Shown: one piece after another, positions 27,390 through 38,935 of the stretch
How the letters are laid out: each line of letters begins with the position of its first letter
How positions within the stretch are numbered: position 1 is the stretch's first letter
NCBI GenBank assembly: GCA_014898415.1
Contig: RCTD01000021.1
Coordinates: forward strand, 930,001 to 994,000
Reading direction: 5' to 3'
Origin: Stromatinia cepivora
Taxonomy: Eukaryota; Ascomycota; Leotiomycetes; Helotiales; Sclerotiniaceae
DNA length: 64,000 nucleotides
The notes under the pieces: generated by a model
The model's database searches: none
Told to the model about the DNA's origin: nothing
Seen by the model: the letters and a program-made list of their open reading frames with translations, nothing else
Program-made: the position numbers and the translations under genes

Positions 27390-28200
27390 AAATTCAAATT
27401 CAATTTTATTATATCGAATTTTGAGATCCTTAACTTTAATATTATCTAAATAAAATATAATAATATCAAATATAATATTTTATAATATTTTTAATATAAT
27501 CCTTATAAATTGAACAATCAAATTAATAACTTTTTATAATAAAATAATGAATTTTATTAAATTAAAAGAGATTATAATAATAATAATATCTTTATTCTTT
27601 TTATTTAAAAATATTTGATTATATCTAGAAAAGAAATTAATCAAAGATATTAATAAATATTCAATCATTTATTCAATAAATTCCTTTAAATTTGAAAGTA
27701 TATTTATATTTTATAAAATTACAATATTTGCTTTTATTATTATAACAACAATATAGTATTTGCTAATCTTGCTTTTTTTAATTAGATATTAATATAATCC
27801 TTTTCTTTTTTTCAATATATTTTGTTTAATATAATCTTTTATTATTTCGATAATTATTAGTAAAAGGATTTTAAGGAATATGAAATCGGGAGTTTGTTAG
27901 GTTTTATATAATATTATTTTGATAATCTATAATAGAGTAATTGAAGATTTGATATTATTGATTTCAATTTAATTAAAAGTTAATATTGCTTTTTGATTTT
28001 GTAATAATATAAGAAAAAGTTCTTTTTCATATTTCTAAAGTATATTTTCGATATTTAATAATACTAAATGTTTTTGTATTAACCAAAAACCTTTAGATTT
28101 AATATTAAAGTATAATATCAAATACTTCGAAAAAGGATTTGATGATTGATATATAGAATATTTTATATATTCCAATTCCAATCAATTAGAATTATCTTTT
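27390..28200 (-). pseudogene. Gypsy reverse transcriptase remnant
   Basis: Minus-strand translation, interrupted by many stops, keeps the order of Gypsy RT blocks: a palm segment with S-L-I-N-F-F-S-R-Y-N-Q near 27,640-27,670, a Q-F-I-R block near 27,510, and the catalytic box read as F-Y-L-D-N-I near 27,440-27,455, followed by K-V-K-D-L-K-I-R. The usual second Asp of the YxDD box is Asn, again a G-to-A change. Recognition rests on colinear family motifs read by eye. Confidence 0.75.
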
Positions 28201-28681
28201 GGAATCTTTTTATCGATATATTCTGTTTTGTTTAAGAATTTTATTTTGTTCTTTTTTTTTATATATACTACTGATTAAAATAAGAATTTCGGATTTGATA
28301 TCGATTAGTTTTTCCTAAATATTATTTTCTATTTTAAGTTCTTTCAGATCGAAATGAATATTATTAATAATAAAGTATTCCTGAAATTCTTTTAGTTTCA
28401 AATTCTTAATATTATTGAATATATTTTTGATATTAAAATTAAGGTTAATTCGAATAATATTAGTATTAAACTTTATAAAATTTAAAATCGGTTTGAAATT
28501 TGGAATATTAATCAGAAATTCTAGAAAATAATTTTTGATGAATTTTTCAAATTTCCTTTTATTTTTATAAGTATTTAGGATTTTTAGGAGATTATTAATA
28601 TAATCTTTAGGATTTATATTGTTTATTCTTTTTTTGACTTTTCAAGATCAGTTTTTATAATGTTTATTTTGTATTTTGGTT

Positions 28682-29515
28682 TTATTGCTTAATAATCGGT
28701 TTTATTAATATTATTATTATTAGTAATCTATATAATTTGTTTATTTTTTTTATATTTAAAATCGATTTTTTTATAAACAAATGTAATATCTTTAATAATA
28801 ATGAATCTTTAATATTATTCAGAATAAAGATATCGATGATGTTTTTAATTCCTTCAAAATTGATTTCTATATTTTCAATTAATCTATATAAAATAATAAT
28901 ATTTTTATCAAAAATGATTATTGTTGTTTTGTATTTATATATTATGAATTTCAATTCTCTTATAATTTTTAGGTTTATTATATTGATTATTGATTCCGAA
29001 TCAATAATATCATTAATCTTGATATTCTTATTTATAAGGATTATAATAATAATAGATATATTATATATCTCTTTTGATTGATAATTAAAAAAAATATTTA
29101 AATAATTAATAATTGCTAAAATTATTATAGTTTTTTTGATAGGAATTTCTGAATTTCTGAAAAACTTCTTTTGTTCTTTGATATTTACAATTAATATTTT
29201 CTTAAGAGTTTGTTTAAGAAAATCTAATATATATATAAAAATAATCCCAATTGTTATTAGGATTTTGATTCTGTACATTTGTTTCAAGATTTCTATTAGG
29301 GATTTTGTAATATAAATAATAATTAATATTTGTTTTTTTATTTTTGAAGATTTAATATAAAAATTGAGTATTCTATTTTTTTGTATTATATTATTTTCAT
29401 CAAATTCAGGAAAACCCTTTTTTCCTTGAAATTCTTTTATTTCATCTTTTTCATTTTTATTAAAAAATTCTTTTTTTAGTCTTTTCTTTTTAATTTGATT
29501 TATTATTCTAAACAA
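28682..29515 (-). pseudogene. Gypsy gag-protease fragment, open for 277 codons
   Basis: The longest open frame in the AT block, in a region where stops are otherwise dense. Its C-terminal third has retropepsin layout: an I-I-D-S-E motif (about residues 166-170) where the family has D-S/T-G, then a hydrophobic strand and a second half ending in L-N-I-K-K-I-N before the frame closes. The Gly of the catalytic triplet reads as Glu, a single G-to-A change as RIP makes. It lies directly upstream, on the minus strand, of the decayed reverse transcriptase. An enzyme of this composition (dominated by I, N, K) is very unlikely to function. Confidence 0.7.
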
Positions 29516-31936
29516 TACCTTTCGAAAAATATTTGATGATTTTTGAGGTTTATCAATTTTGTTTTATTCTATCGATTTGGATTTTTTAAATAATCGATTT
29601 TGTAACTTTAAAGCTTTTTTAGATTGAGTAATTATATTGATATTAATAATTTCCTTTTTTGATAATTAATATTATTTACAAATATTTTTTTTACAATTTC
29701 GATATTAAAGATTTTGAGATTCAATAAATCATTTTTAATATTGGATTTCTTTAATCGTTTTTTTTATTAATCAAATCTATAAGTTTTTGTATATATTTCA
29801 ATCTGATAGCTTTTTAAAAAATCCTTTTGTTTAAAGATTGAAAAAAGATTAAAATATCTTTTAGGATTAAATATAAAGATTTTGTATTTATTATAATAAT
29901 ATAATCCAATATTAATATTATCGATCTTTTTAGAATAATTCTGTTTTATAATATAATTATTATTTTAAAAAGATTTTTCAAAATAATAATAATAAAAATA
30001 ATTCTTTTTATAAGTTTTATTTATATTAAAAAGAATTCTTTTTTATTTATTCTGAATAAAATAATTATTATATTTTGTATTGCTTTTTCGATGAATAGTT
30101 TAATATTGTAATAATGAGAAGGATAATTTCAAATCTTTTATTTCTTTAATTTTTGTTTTTAAATGATTTATATTGAGTTTATTCAAAAGATTAATAATTT
30201 TATTTATAGTATTCTTTATCTTTTATCTTTAAGAATAAGGTTTTATATTAGTATCAAAGATAAATAAGGTTTTTATATATTTATATATAATCTAAGAAAT
30301 AATAATCTGATGAAATTTAGATCTTTTGTAAATTCGGATAATAGAATCTTTAGAAAAGTATTATTTATAAGTATTATTTATTATTCTTTTAAAATTCATA
30401 AAAACAGAATTATCGAAATCAATTTTAAGTTATCTAATAATCTTCTTTCTCATTTGGATATATAGATTATATAGGAATATTCTTTCAATTTCGAATTTGG
30501 TGATTATATAGTTATTAATGAATTGAACAGCCGAAAATGTAAATTTGGTAATATAATCCTTTATCATTATTGGATTTGTATTATAATCTCTTTCATTTTG
30601 TTATATTGATTATCAATAAATTAATCCAAAAAATTTCGGGTATTTATTATTTGCTGGATATTATAATCGCAAAAGTATTGAAGTAATATTGATTTCAATA
30701 TTTTTTTCCAATTATATTTAATAAAATTATATTCCGATATAAGTTTGATTTGAATAATAATAATATAATTATAATATTAAGGAAATTGAATTTATATTTC
30801 TTTATTGGTTATATTATAATTAATTTGTAAGGTATTCCAAATTGTAAAAAAGTTAAATATATTGATCCTGTTGAAAGTAGAGATAATAATACTTTTAATA
30901 TATAATATAATAGAGAATATATGTATATAATATTTAATATAAATAATAAATAGAATCTTTAATAAATTTTGTTATTATTGATTTATTTCTTTTTCTTTTT
31001 TGGTTTTCTTTGTTTTTTCTTTTTTTTAATAGGATTTCTATTATTATCAATAAAGAATTCTTTGATAAATTTAAAAAGATTGATAATTGAAGCAATAATA
31101 TTATTTTTTGATTTTTGAAGAGTATCTTATAGAAGATTCAATTTTGTAAATAAATCAAAATTATTCATTATATTATTATAATTTGATTGAAAAGTATTCG
31201 ATTTGTTAGAATCTGATTCAATATTTGGTTTTCGATAATTTTCAATATTTATAATTTTTCTTTAATAAATCTTTAAAAGAAAAAGAAAGATATATAATCC
31301 TTTTTAAAATTTTCTTTTTTTTAAAGGAATATATAAATTTTAAATTCCTTAATTAAGAGTTTTTGAAAATATATCTTAAATTTTTGATTATTAATATTAA
31401 AGATATTAATTTAGTATATTATATCTAATCCTTTTTATTGTTTTAATATATATTTAAATATTCAAATAGTTCTAAAAATATATAAGGTATTCAAGATCCT
31501 TTAATATGATTAGTTGTATTCAATCAAAATCGTTTTTAGAATTAATATTTTTTTGTTTGTAAAAATAAATGATTTATTTACAAATGGGGATTCTATTATA
31601 TTTGGAATTCTAATATACTTTTAGTATTATTAGTTATATTCCTGAATAGGATCTTCATTGATATATTCCTTTCAAAATGGAAAGTAGAATAATAATTCTA
31701 TTGAAAAATGATTTATCTTTAATATAATGAATAAATATAAATAAAGAAACTTTAATGATCGAAACTTCTTTATTTAGAATTTGGCAATTCTATATTTTGA
31801 AAGAATTATCCTTTTAGGATTAATTCTATTTTTATTTACAAGTTATTAATTCTACTTTCTTTTCAATTATGATTTCCTTATAGATATATTTGTATAATGT
31901 AAATTGTATAATTCGATATCCTGTATAGATTATTAT

Positions 31937-32233
31937 TATGAAAAAAGTAGATCGAGATATATATATTCTGATAGTATATTTATTGTAAGGGGAAATGAGA
32001 ATTGGAATTGATCAGATTATATTGTAGAGGTTTTAAATAGTAAAACTAATAGATTTAGATAATAGTTTAGATTGTGTACAAATAGGGTATAAAAAAACTA
32101 ATAAAAAGATGATTGATTTTTGTTAAGGAGAAGGGAGCAAAGCTTTTTTTATATCTAATTACGAACTTCGAGTTATGTGATTATATGACTATGAACTAGC
32201 TATGCATTAGGCCTTGATATCCCAACTTTCTCA
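31937..32233 (-). repeat. Gypsy 5' LTR, less RIPped
   Basis: Partner of 15,481-15,770. It keeps a GC-richer segment (about 32,150-32,225) that is almost all A/T in the other LTR. On the minus strand it opens TGAGAAAGTTGGGATATC. Confidence 0.82.
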
Positions 32234-32542
32234 TAATATTACTAAATAATATAATCTTTTTTATATTTATTATAATTATTATAAAAATAAAATTATAAAA
32301 TCTAATTAAAATAAAAATAAAGTTTTTTATTTTAATATAAAAATAATAATAAGAAAAGATAAATACTTCTAAAATAGATCAAATATATATTTATATTTAT
32401 TCAAATTATTAAAATATAATATAAGTCTAATACCCCACTTTCGGGTCACTCCCTTTTTTAGACCATCTTAAAAAACCACTTCATTTTAAATAATCTCCTT
32501 TATTAAATCTTTAATAATTCAACAATTATTCAATTAATCGAT

Positions 32543-32737
32543 TTGAAATTTGAATATATTATTATTTATAATATAACGAATATTTATACTGAAGATAATA
32601 TTCTTATGATCTTTGATATAATTGTAAATAAACTAATTATATATCGGATCAATTCGGAATATAATGTTCCCTATATTATACTTCAAAATCGAATAGATAA
32701 TTATTTATTTTATAAAAATAATATACAAAATATATAA
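32543..32737 (+). pseudogene. Transposase helix-turn-helix (psq-type) fragment
   Basis: Open frame near the 5' end of the 32,424-34,238 element (no ATG at its start). It reads T-E-D-N-I-L, then I-V-N, then S-E-Y-N-V-P, then I-L-Q-N-R-I-D-N. This is the layout of the Fot1/pogo N-terminal psq HTH, where an acidic E-E/D-x-I-L start is followed by A-x-x-Y-x-V-P-x-x-T-L-x-x-R-I. Substitutions to Ile and Asn fit RIP. The frame ends after 64 codons. Confidence 0.78.
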
Positions 32738-33328
32738 AAGATAATTTTAATTCAAAAAGAATATTAGTAGATTGAATATTAATATAAGAATTATTAAATA
32801 TTAGTTTTATTTATTAATAAATAAAGGAAATAAATAAAAGTTTTTTCAAAGTAAAAGAAAATAATTCTTTATTTGGAAAATGATAAATACAGAATTTTTT
32901 GAAAAGGAATTCTGAAATTAAAATCAAAAGATAATATTGAATCGATTCTATATATATTTCAAATATTATTAATGAAATTATTAATAAATGATTTGAAAAG
33001 CTTAATTTGCCTTTAATTAAATATATTAAATTCGAAAATCAATAAAATATAAATAAAATTGATATTATAAAAAATTATGATTTAAATAACTTAATAATAA
33101 AAAGTTCAGAATATTATTTTATTTAAAAAAAAACAATTTAGTTTAAAAGTTTGGATATCTTTTATTGAATATATTTCGATAACAAAATAGATATTTAAAC
33201 TATTCATTATTTTCAAAGAAAAATATATACAACAACAATAATTTCTTATAGATTTTATGCTATATAAAGAATAAAAATTCATTCTTATAAACAATAAATA
33301 AATAATAGATACTACAAAATTTGAATAA

Positions 33329-33604
33329 TTGAAAACAATCTTTATTCCTCAAACTACTCCTTCCCAATCTAAAGAAACTAGATTATTTATATTAGATGAT
33401 TATGAAAATCATACAACCATTGAATTTATACTTGAATATTTCAAAAACAATATCCATTTTCTATTTCTACTACTATATACATTACATGTATTACAATTAT
33501 TAGATTTATTAATATTCTTATCTTTCAAAAATATTTATAAATATCATTTTAATAAATTAAATTCTTTGATAACTAAAAAACATAACTTTTTTATTTGTTA
33601 TTAA
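33329..33604 (+). pseudogene. Transposase DDE-domain fragment
   Basis: A 91-codon open frame with L-F-I-L-D-D-Y-E-N-H-T-T, then F-K-N-N-I-H-F-L-F-L, then H-V-L-Q-L-L-D-L-L-I-F. In Fot1/pogo transposases these are the L-I-L-D-G-H-x-S-H block (second catalytic Asp), the F-L-P-P-H-T-S-H block and the L-Q-P-L-D-x-x-V-F block. Pro-to-Leu and Gly-to-Asp changes are single transitions. The third catalytic acid region further downstream is not recognisable. Confidence 0.8.
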
Positions 33605-36130
33605 AAAACTAAAACAAAGAATTTAATAATTTATAATATCAAATCTGAATAAAAAACTTCTGATTTATAATCTCAAAACTATATTAAGTTTTTTATAAAT
33701 CGTTTATTATTTGAAAATAACAATAACAAAATTCTAAATCAAAATCCTATTTCAAATAATAATCTTTAATATCAATAAAATATAAAATCATCTTTTATTC
33801 TATAAAAAACTCTTCAAAAAGTACCAAATCTTCGAAAATATATATATATAATAATTCAAAAAAAAGAAACCGATCTTTCAATTCATCGATTATTATTTTG
33901 TAAAATTACAAAAGATTTTGATATTAAAGATTATAAACTTATATAATCAAAATATCGAATGAATATAAATTAAAATAAATTATATCTAAAAAAAAACGAA
34001 TAATAAAAACTAATCTGAATTCGAGATTTACAAAGATTAAAGTTATTCGGAGAATATAAATTGAAATTGGGGATTGTGAAATTGAAGAGAATGATTTTAA
34101 TAATAATTATGAAACAAATATTATAAGGGATTTTATTGAAATAGAATAATTATTAAATTATTAAAGTTTAAAATTTATATAATGATATTTTCGAGGTGGC
34201 CCAAAACAGGAGATAGCCCGAAAATGGGGTATTAGACTTAACAAATATATCAATAATTTATATCAAAATTAATATAATATTATATTGTTTCTTAATATTA
34301 TAATCGATCTCGATTATATAATTTTGAAAAACAAACACTATAAAAGAAATATTTTTATCGAATATATCATTATTTAATAAAAAAAATAAAATAAAATTAC
34401 TTTTATTATTTTTATATTTTTTTATAATACATTGAAGATTTATTGATAATTATGATTCTTAAAATCCTATAAATATACTATTTTGAAATTCAAAAAAATA
34501 ATCTAGAATGAATTCCTTATCATTTAATATTATATCTACAAAAATAATAATTTAAAATAATAAAAAATATAAAAAAGATACTTCTATAATTATTTAGAAT
34601 CAAAAATACAAAATTTAAATAATAATTATAAAATTATCAATTTTTTATTTTATATATTTGATATAAAAATCATTAAAATATTAAAAACGATTTGATATAT
34701 TAAAAATCTAACTATATATAAATGATATATTAATGATTTAATATTTTTTTAAAAAAAATATTTAATTTATTTCAATAAATATTTTTTGAATATTATAAGT
34801 TAATTAATAAGTTCGATATTGAAATCAAATAAATCCTAAATTATATTCCAATTGAAAAGAATAAAATAATAAATAAATTAATCAATGAGAAAATCAAAAA
34901 TAATCAAATATATTTTAAATTGATAAATTCTTTTATTATCAATAATATCAAATCAATGATAAAAATTCTATAATAAATTAAAGAAATTACTTTATAAATA
35001 TAAAACTTTATAATTTTATTAAATTTATATCAAAAACAAAGATTAAATTATTTTATCAAAAATTATTTAAATTAAATTTATCAAAAATCATATTCTATTG
35101 ATTCTTTTTGATTAAAATAAATTATAAAGATTTATTTGATATTATAAATATTTTAAATATAATAATATAAAATTCAATCACTTTTACAAATACAACGAAA
35201 TTCTAGAATATTTAATATAATATCAATAAAATATTCAATACTTTTATAAATAATTATTATAATTTTTGTAGTTTTTTGAAATCTTATAAAAAAAAACTTT
35301 AAATATTTATTTTATTTTCTGTTATAGTTATGAATTTTCCGGAATTTACTCGGAAAAATACCAAAAAAATCATAATGATTAATTTTTCTTATAAATTTAA
35401 AACGGGTTTAAAAAATCTTTATATATCAATTTCGAATAATTATATTTTAATATTTTAATTTATTATATTAAATAAAAAAACAAACAAAAAAATTGAAAAT
35501 ATTTATTTGAATAAAAGAAAACTTTTATATCAAAATTAAAAAATATATTATAAATTGATCTAATTAATATAAAAAATTTAATCAAAAAATATTGTTAAAC
35601 AATATCTTTAATCTTTATAATTAAATAATTTTCTTAGATTTATAAGATTAGAATATATAAAAGTCAATTAATAGAAATAGATTTTGATTCTTATAAAAAC
35701 TTTTAGATTAATCTATCTTTATATTTTTTAAAAGGTTCGGAATCTTGTAGAGCTTTTTCGAATATAAAATACTATCATTATCAATCTATATAATTATATT
35801 GAAAATATAATACTCGAGGATAAAAAACTATTTACTTCAGGACTCTAATATAATCTAATAAAATTATTAAATCTATAAATATCAATATTTATTTTGTTTA
35901 TTTTTACCCCAAAAATAATATCAATATTAAAAGAATTGAATTATTTTTGGTAGAATCATAATAAAATAATAGATTTAAATACAAAATGAAGTGATTCAGC
36001 AAATTGATCTATACGTCTTTAAAAATTTATCGAGTAATAATATAAGATATATATAATCTTTAATAATATACTCTTATTTGCCCGAAATTCAATCTTATAA
36101 GTCGAACTATTCGGTTAAGACCTTATATTA

Positions 36131-37165
36131 TTATAGGAAATACAGAAACTTTTGATAGTAATCATAGAATACAACTCATTGACACTCATTTAGAGAGTTT
36201 AAATTACAGCTGTATGCCCGATATATTCTTAACCCCCGGCCGCTTTCCTTACCCCTCCACGGGGAACACACTTTGTGAAGGGGTCTAATGCATACTGCAG
36301 GACCATTTGATAGCATGTGAGTGGGTCATAAAGGCATGCATACATACACACTTCCGTTTGAAGCTTGCCCATGCATACACCCGACGCATCTCTCAGCACC
36401 CCAGAGTATTAAGAAGCGGGTCTTTACAAAAGAAGAGTGGTAAAGGAGCAACGGAAAAATAAAGTTTTGGAACTTGGCATTACACCAAGACTAATGAATG
36501 AGGTTGACAATGTGGGGTTCATTTCGTATATTTCATTCGTTAAGCAACTTATGAATGATTTCTCAAAACTAATCTACCAGAAGGGCAGAAAAGATGATGA
36601 GTACTAAAAAGTAAGCTAGCTAAGGTGTTGTACGGGGGTTCGGTTGAAAGCAAATCGATGGCAAGTAGAAAGCAGAAAGAGAGCCCAGTTCGATCCTGTC
36701 CATCCAGTCGTAAAAGTAAGATAGGAAAAACAAAAAGCAAACATCGGTATCCCGATGCACAGGTATCATGTGAAGGAGCCCAGACCGCAAACATAGATGC
36801 AAGTAGATAAAATAAAACCAAAATCCGAATAAAAGTTTGATGCAATGCAAGTAAAACCAATGTCCATCTCCAACAAATTATAAATTCCAACCCTAATTGA
36901 AAAAACCTTAGTACCCATATTCCATCCATATGATTGACTCGCCTTCTGCGAGCAATTGTTCAAACCGCAAGCAACACCAAGCCATATCAAGCCCCGTAAC
37001 TACCATTAAATGCATAGATGAAAACGCCAGTGAAGTAAGGACACAGATGCGAAGCGAAGACTGCATGCAAACTGGTAACAAATTCTTGTTGCTTTGCCTT
37101 CAAAATGGTATGAAATTTCCCCGTAATCGGATGACCAATTACTCATCAATCAGTAACACGAATTT
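36131..37165. other. Boundary of the AT block and 3' flank of the bHLH gene
   Basis: From about 36,130 composition becomes ordinary. The first landmark is a GC-rich stretch (36,228-36,280: CCCCCGGCCG, then CCCCTCCACGGGG, a short inverted repeat). Open frames on both strands at 36,549-36,990 overlap each other, lack family features and look like noise in 3' untranslated or intergenic DNA. No RNA gene seen. Confidence 0.6.
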
Positions 37166-38935
37166 TCATTGACCCAAATCCATGTTGTATTCATCTTCTT
37201 CTTTGAAGCCGCCAATAGAGCCAGGGCCACTACCTCCGCTGTTGTGGCCACTCCAATATTGACCTGCACCACCCATACCAGTTTGACCAGCATCTGTACC
37301 GCTATGGTTGTCTGGACTGAGAGAATTGTCAAGCTGAGAAAAGTTGGAGCCACGGTCTGGTTCACCCCTATAATCGGTATGTTTAGGCACCCTCAAACCC
37401 GTGCCAGGGCGTCGGGTGTATTCGAAACTGGCCTCACCATTCTTAGCCATGGCATCCATCAATTCAGTATGCATGCGCTTCTCGTCTTCAGTTTTCTCAT
37501 ATGGCCATGTTCCGCCCAATTCGGCAATGAGATTGGCAAGATCTTCCATTTGTTGAGCTTGATGATGACACATCCACATAAGATCTCTGGTCCAGCTCAC
37601 AGCACCGTTGAGAATATCACCCTTATTTGGTCCCTTGTCTTTCTCCTCGATCGGAATGCCGGTAGTAATATTCCCTGTGGCTCTCCTGGCACCGGGGCCG
37701 GCAAGACCCGACGTAGCTTGGGGAGGGCTCATTCCATTTGGTGGTGGTTGTGACACAGCCGTGAGGGTCGGAGATAGAGGAGAATTGTTCATGATGGCTT
37801 TGCGTACTTTCTCGTCCTCAAGTCGATGCATGGGAACAAGATGACTCAATTCTTGAATGCGCTCATTGATATTATCTCGTCTTCTTCTCTCAACAAGATT
37901 GTGTGATTCCCGTCGGCGTCTTCTCTTCATTTCCTGTGACTGCAAACCTGGTGCATTCGCTGATCCATGTCCATTGTTGAGTTTCGTTGGCATTGAAGTA
38001 CCTTTGAGAATGTCGGAGATTTGTGGGTTTGGATGAACTCCTTGAATAGGCGAACCGAACTCAGAACCCGGAAAGGAGCCAAGACTATTCGGTGCCTGAT
38101 CCCATTGACCAGACAAGGTCTTCTGGTGTCGGTGGGCATGACTAGTACGAATCGGCTGAGTGGGGAAGTTCGATTGATCTGCTGATCCAATATTGAGAGA
38201 TGATATCGCAGGAGTTTTCGGCGTCAATGGACTTCTAGTGCTGGATGCTTTTCTTCCGGATCCCACTTGAGTCAATCTTGGCCGTTGCTGCTTGGTAAAG
38301 TTGTTATCTCCATTGTGCAAGTCAGCACCGCTCAATGGGGAGCCTGCATATGAAGCGGGGGATTGAAGCGACGAGCCAAAGTTGTGCTGCGTTTGCATAT
38401 GTCTGAATTGCGCATGGTTGAAGTTGTGAACAAAGGGGCTTTGAATAGGATCTCCATCTGGGGTATTTGAATAGCCATTCATATTCGGGTCAACACCCAA
38501 GCCGTTTCCATTGTTACCTCCATACATATTATGACCGTTGTTGAAGTCAAATTCCATGCCAAAATCTTGACCGTTGTTTTGCATCCCACCATGATTGGAG
38601 TGCGGATTATTTATGGTGTCTAGACTATCTAACAATTCGTCGTCACCGAAAGTTGAGATACCCTTCGAGAAGCTTGCGCTTGGGTTTGAGGGCTGAGTTG
38701 AGAAATTGTTCTGGAAGGAGGTCCCATATCCACCATTTGGTATAGACATGCCATTGCTGGCAACATTCAAGTCATTGGGATTGATGCTGCCTCCGTGTGA
38801 GCCGAATTGATTGAAATGTGTCTGAGTTAGACCGAAGCTTTGCGGGTTCGACATGAATCTTTGGTTGTGGGAGGAGAAGAATTGATCATCCGGCTCGTCT
38901 TTGATAAAAGGGCTCGACGCACCCGTGCCAGCCAT
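37166..38935 (-). CDS. bHLH transcription factor with an extended loop
   Basis: A single-exon gene of 589 aa, probably a nuclear DNA-binding regulator. The basic region and helix 1 lie at about 337-366 and contain H345, E349 and R353, the H-E-R pattern of bHLH proteins that bind CACGTG-type E-boxes. Helix 2 is at about 437-470 (G-D-I-L-N-G-A-V-S-W onward). The loop between them is about 70 residues, rich in Pro, Ser and Gly, far longer than usual. The N-terminal 330 residues are Asn/Gly/Ser/Gln-rich and look disordered, as does the acidic C-terminus. It resembles the fungal Rtg3/GlcD-gamma-like bHLH group as I recall it; target genes are unknown. The ATG at 38,935 opens M-A-G-T-G-A-S-S-P-F with no in-frame extension needed. 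Confidence 0.92.
   Translation of the reverse strand: MAGTGASSPFIKDEPDDQFFSSHNQRFMSNPQSFGLTQTHFNQFGSHGGSINPNDLNVASNGMSIPNGGYGTSFQNNFSTQPSNPSASFSKGISTFGDDELLDSLDTINNPHSNHGGMQNNGQDFGMEFDFNNGHNMYGGNNGNGLGVDPNMNGYSNTPDGDPIQSPFVHNFNHAQFRHMQTQHNFGSSLQSPASYAGSPLSGADLHNGDNNFTKQQRPRLTQVGSGRKASSTRSPLTPKTPAISSLNIGSADQSNFPTQPIRTSHAHRHQKTLSGQWDQAPNSLGSFPGSEFGSPIQGVHPNPQISDILKGTSMPTKLNNGHGSANAPGLQSQEMKRRRRRESHNLVERRRRDNINERIQELSHLVPMHRLEDEKVRKAIMNNSPLSPTLTAVSQPPPNGMSPPQATSGLAGPGARRATGNITTGIPIEEKDKGPNKGDILNGAVSWTRDLMWMCHHQAQQMEDLANLIAELGGTWPYEKTEDEKRMHTELMDAMAKNGEASFEYTRRPGTGLRVPKHTDYRGEPDRGSNFSQLDNSLSPDNHSGTDAGQTGMGGAGQYWSGHNSGGSGPGSIGGFKEEDEYNMDLGQ

Larger units (their letters stand above)
15481..32233 (-). 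mobile_element. RIP-degraded Ty3/Gypsy LTR retrotransposon, minus strand, with a nested Copia
   Basis: Two direct repeats of about 290-297 bp bound this stretch, and read on the minus strand they run TG/TA to CA. Just inside the 15.5-kb LTR, the minus strand reads AGGGAAAGGAAGA (15,774-15,786), a good polypurine tract in the right place for minus-strand transcription. Between the LTRs, decayed protease, reverse transcriptase, RNase H and integrase segments follow one another on the minus strand in Gypsy order (integrase after RNase H). Subtracting the nested Copia and its 5-bp duplication leaves about 11.3 kb, long for a fungal Gypsy, so other insertions may be hidden at 22,690-25,600 or 15,790-17,250. 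No clean target duplication was found at the outer ends. Boundaries are good to a few bases. Confidence 0.82.
32424..34238 (+). mobile_element. Fot1/pogo-type TIR DNA transposon, RIP-degraded
   Basis: The left end AGTCTAATACCCCACTTTCG and the right end ...CGAAAATGGGGTATTAGACT are inverted repeats extending about 45-50 bp, with differences almost all transitions. TA flanks both ends (32,422-32,423 and 34,239-34,240), the target duplication of Tc1/mariner-class elements. The 1,815-bp span holds pieces of a pogo-type transposase on the plus strand in the right order, an N-terminal helix-turn-helix and a C-terminal DDE segment. It lies 190 bp outside the Gypsy 5' LTR and is independent of it. Confidence 0.9.

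Noticed and set aside
36549..36990. Overlapping minus-strand frames of 74-126 codons
   Set aside because: Three frames overlap each other and a plus-strand frame, have no domain features and lie in the 3' flank of the bHLH gene.
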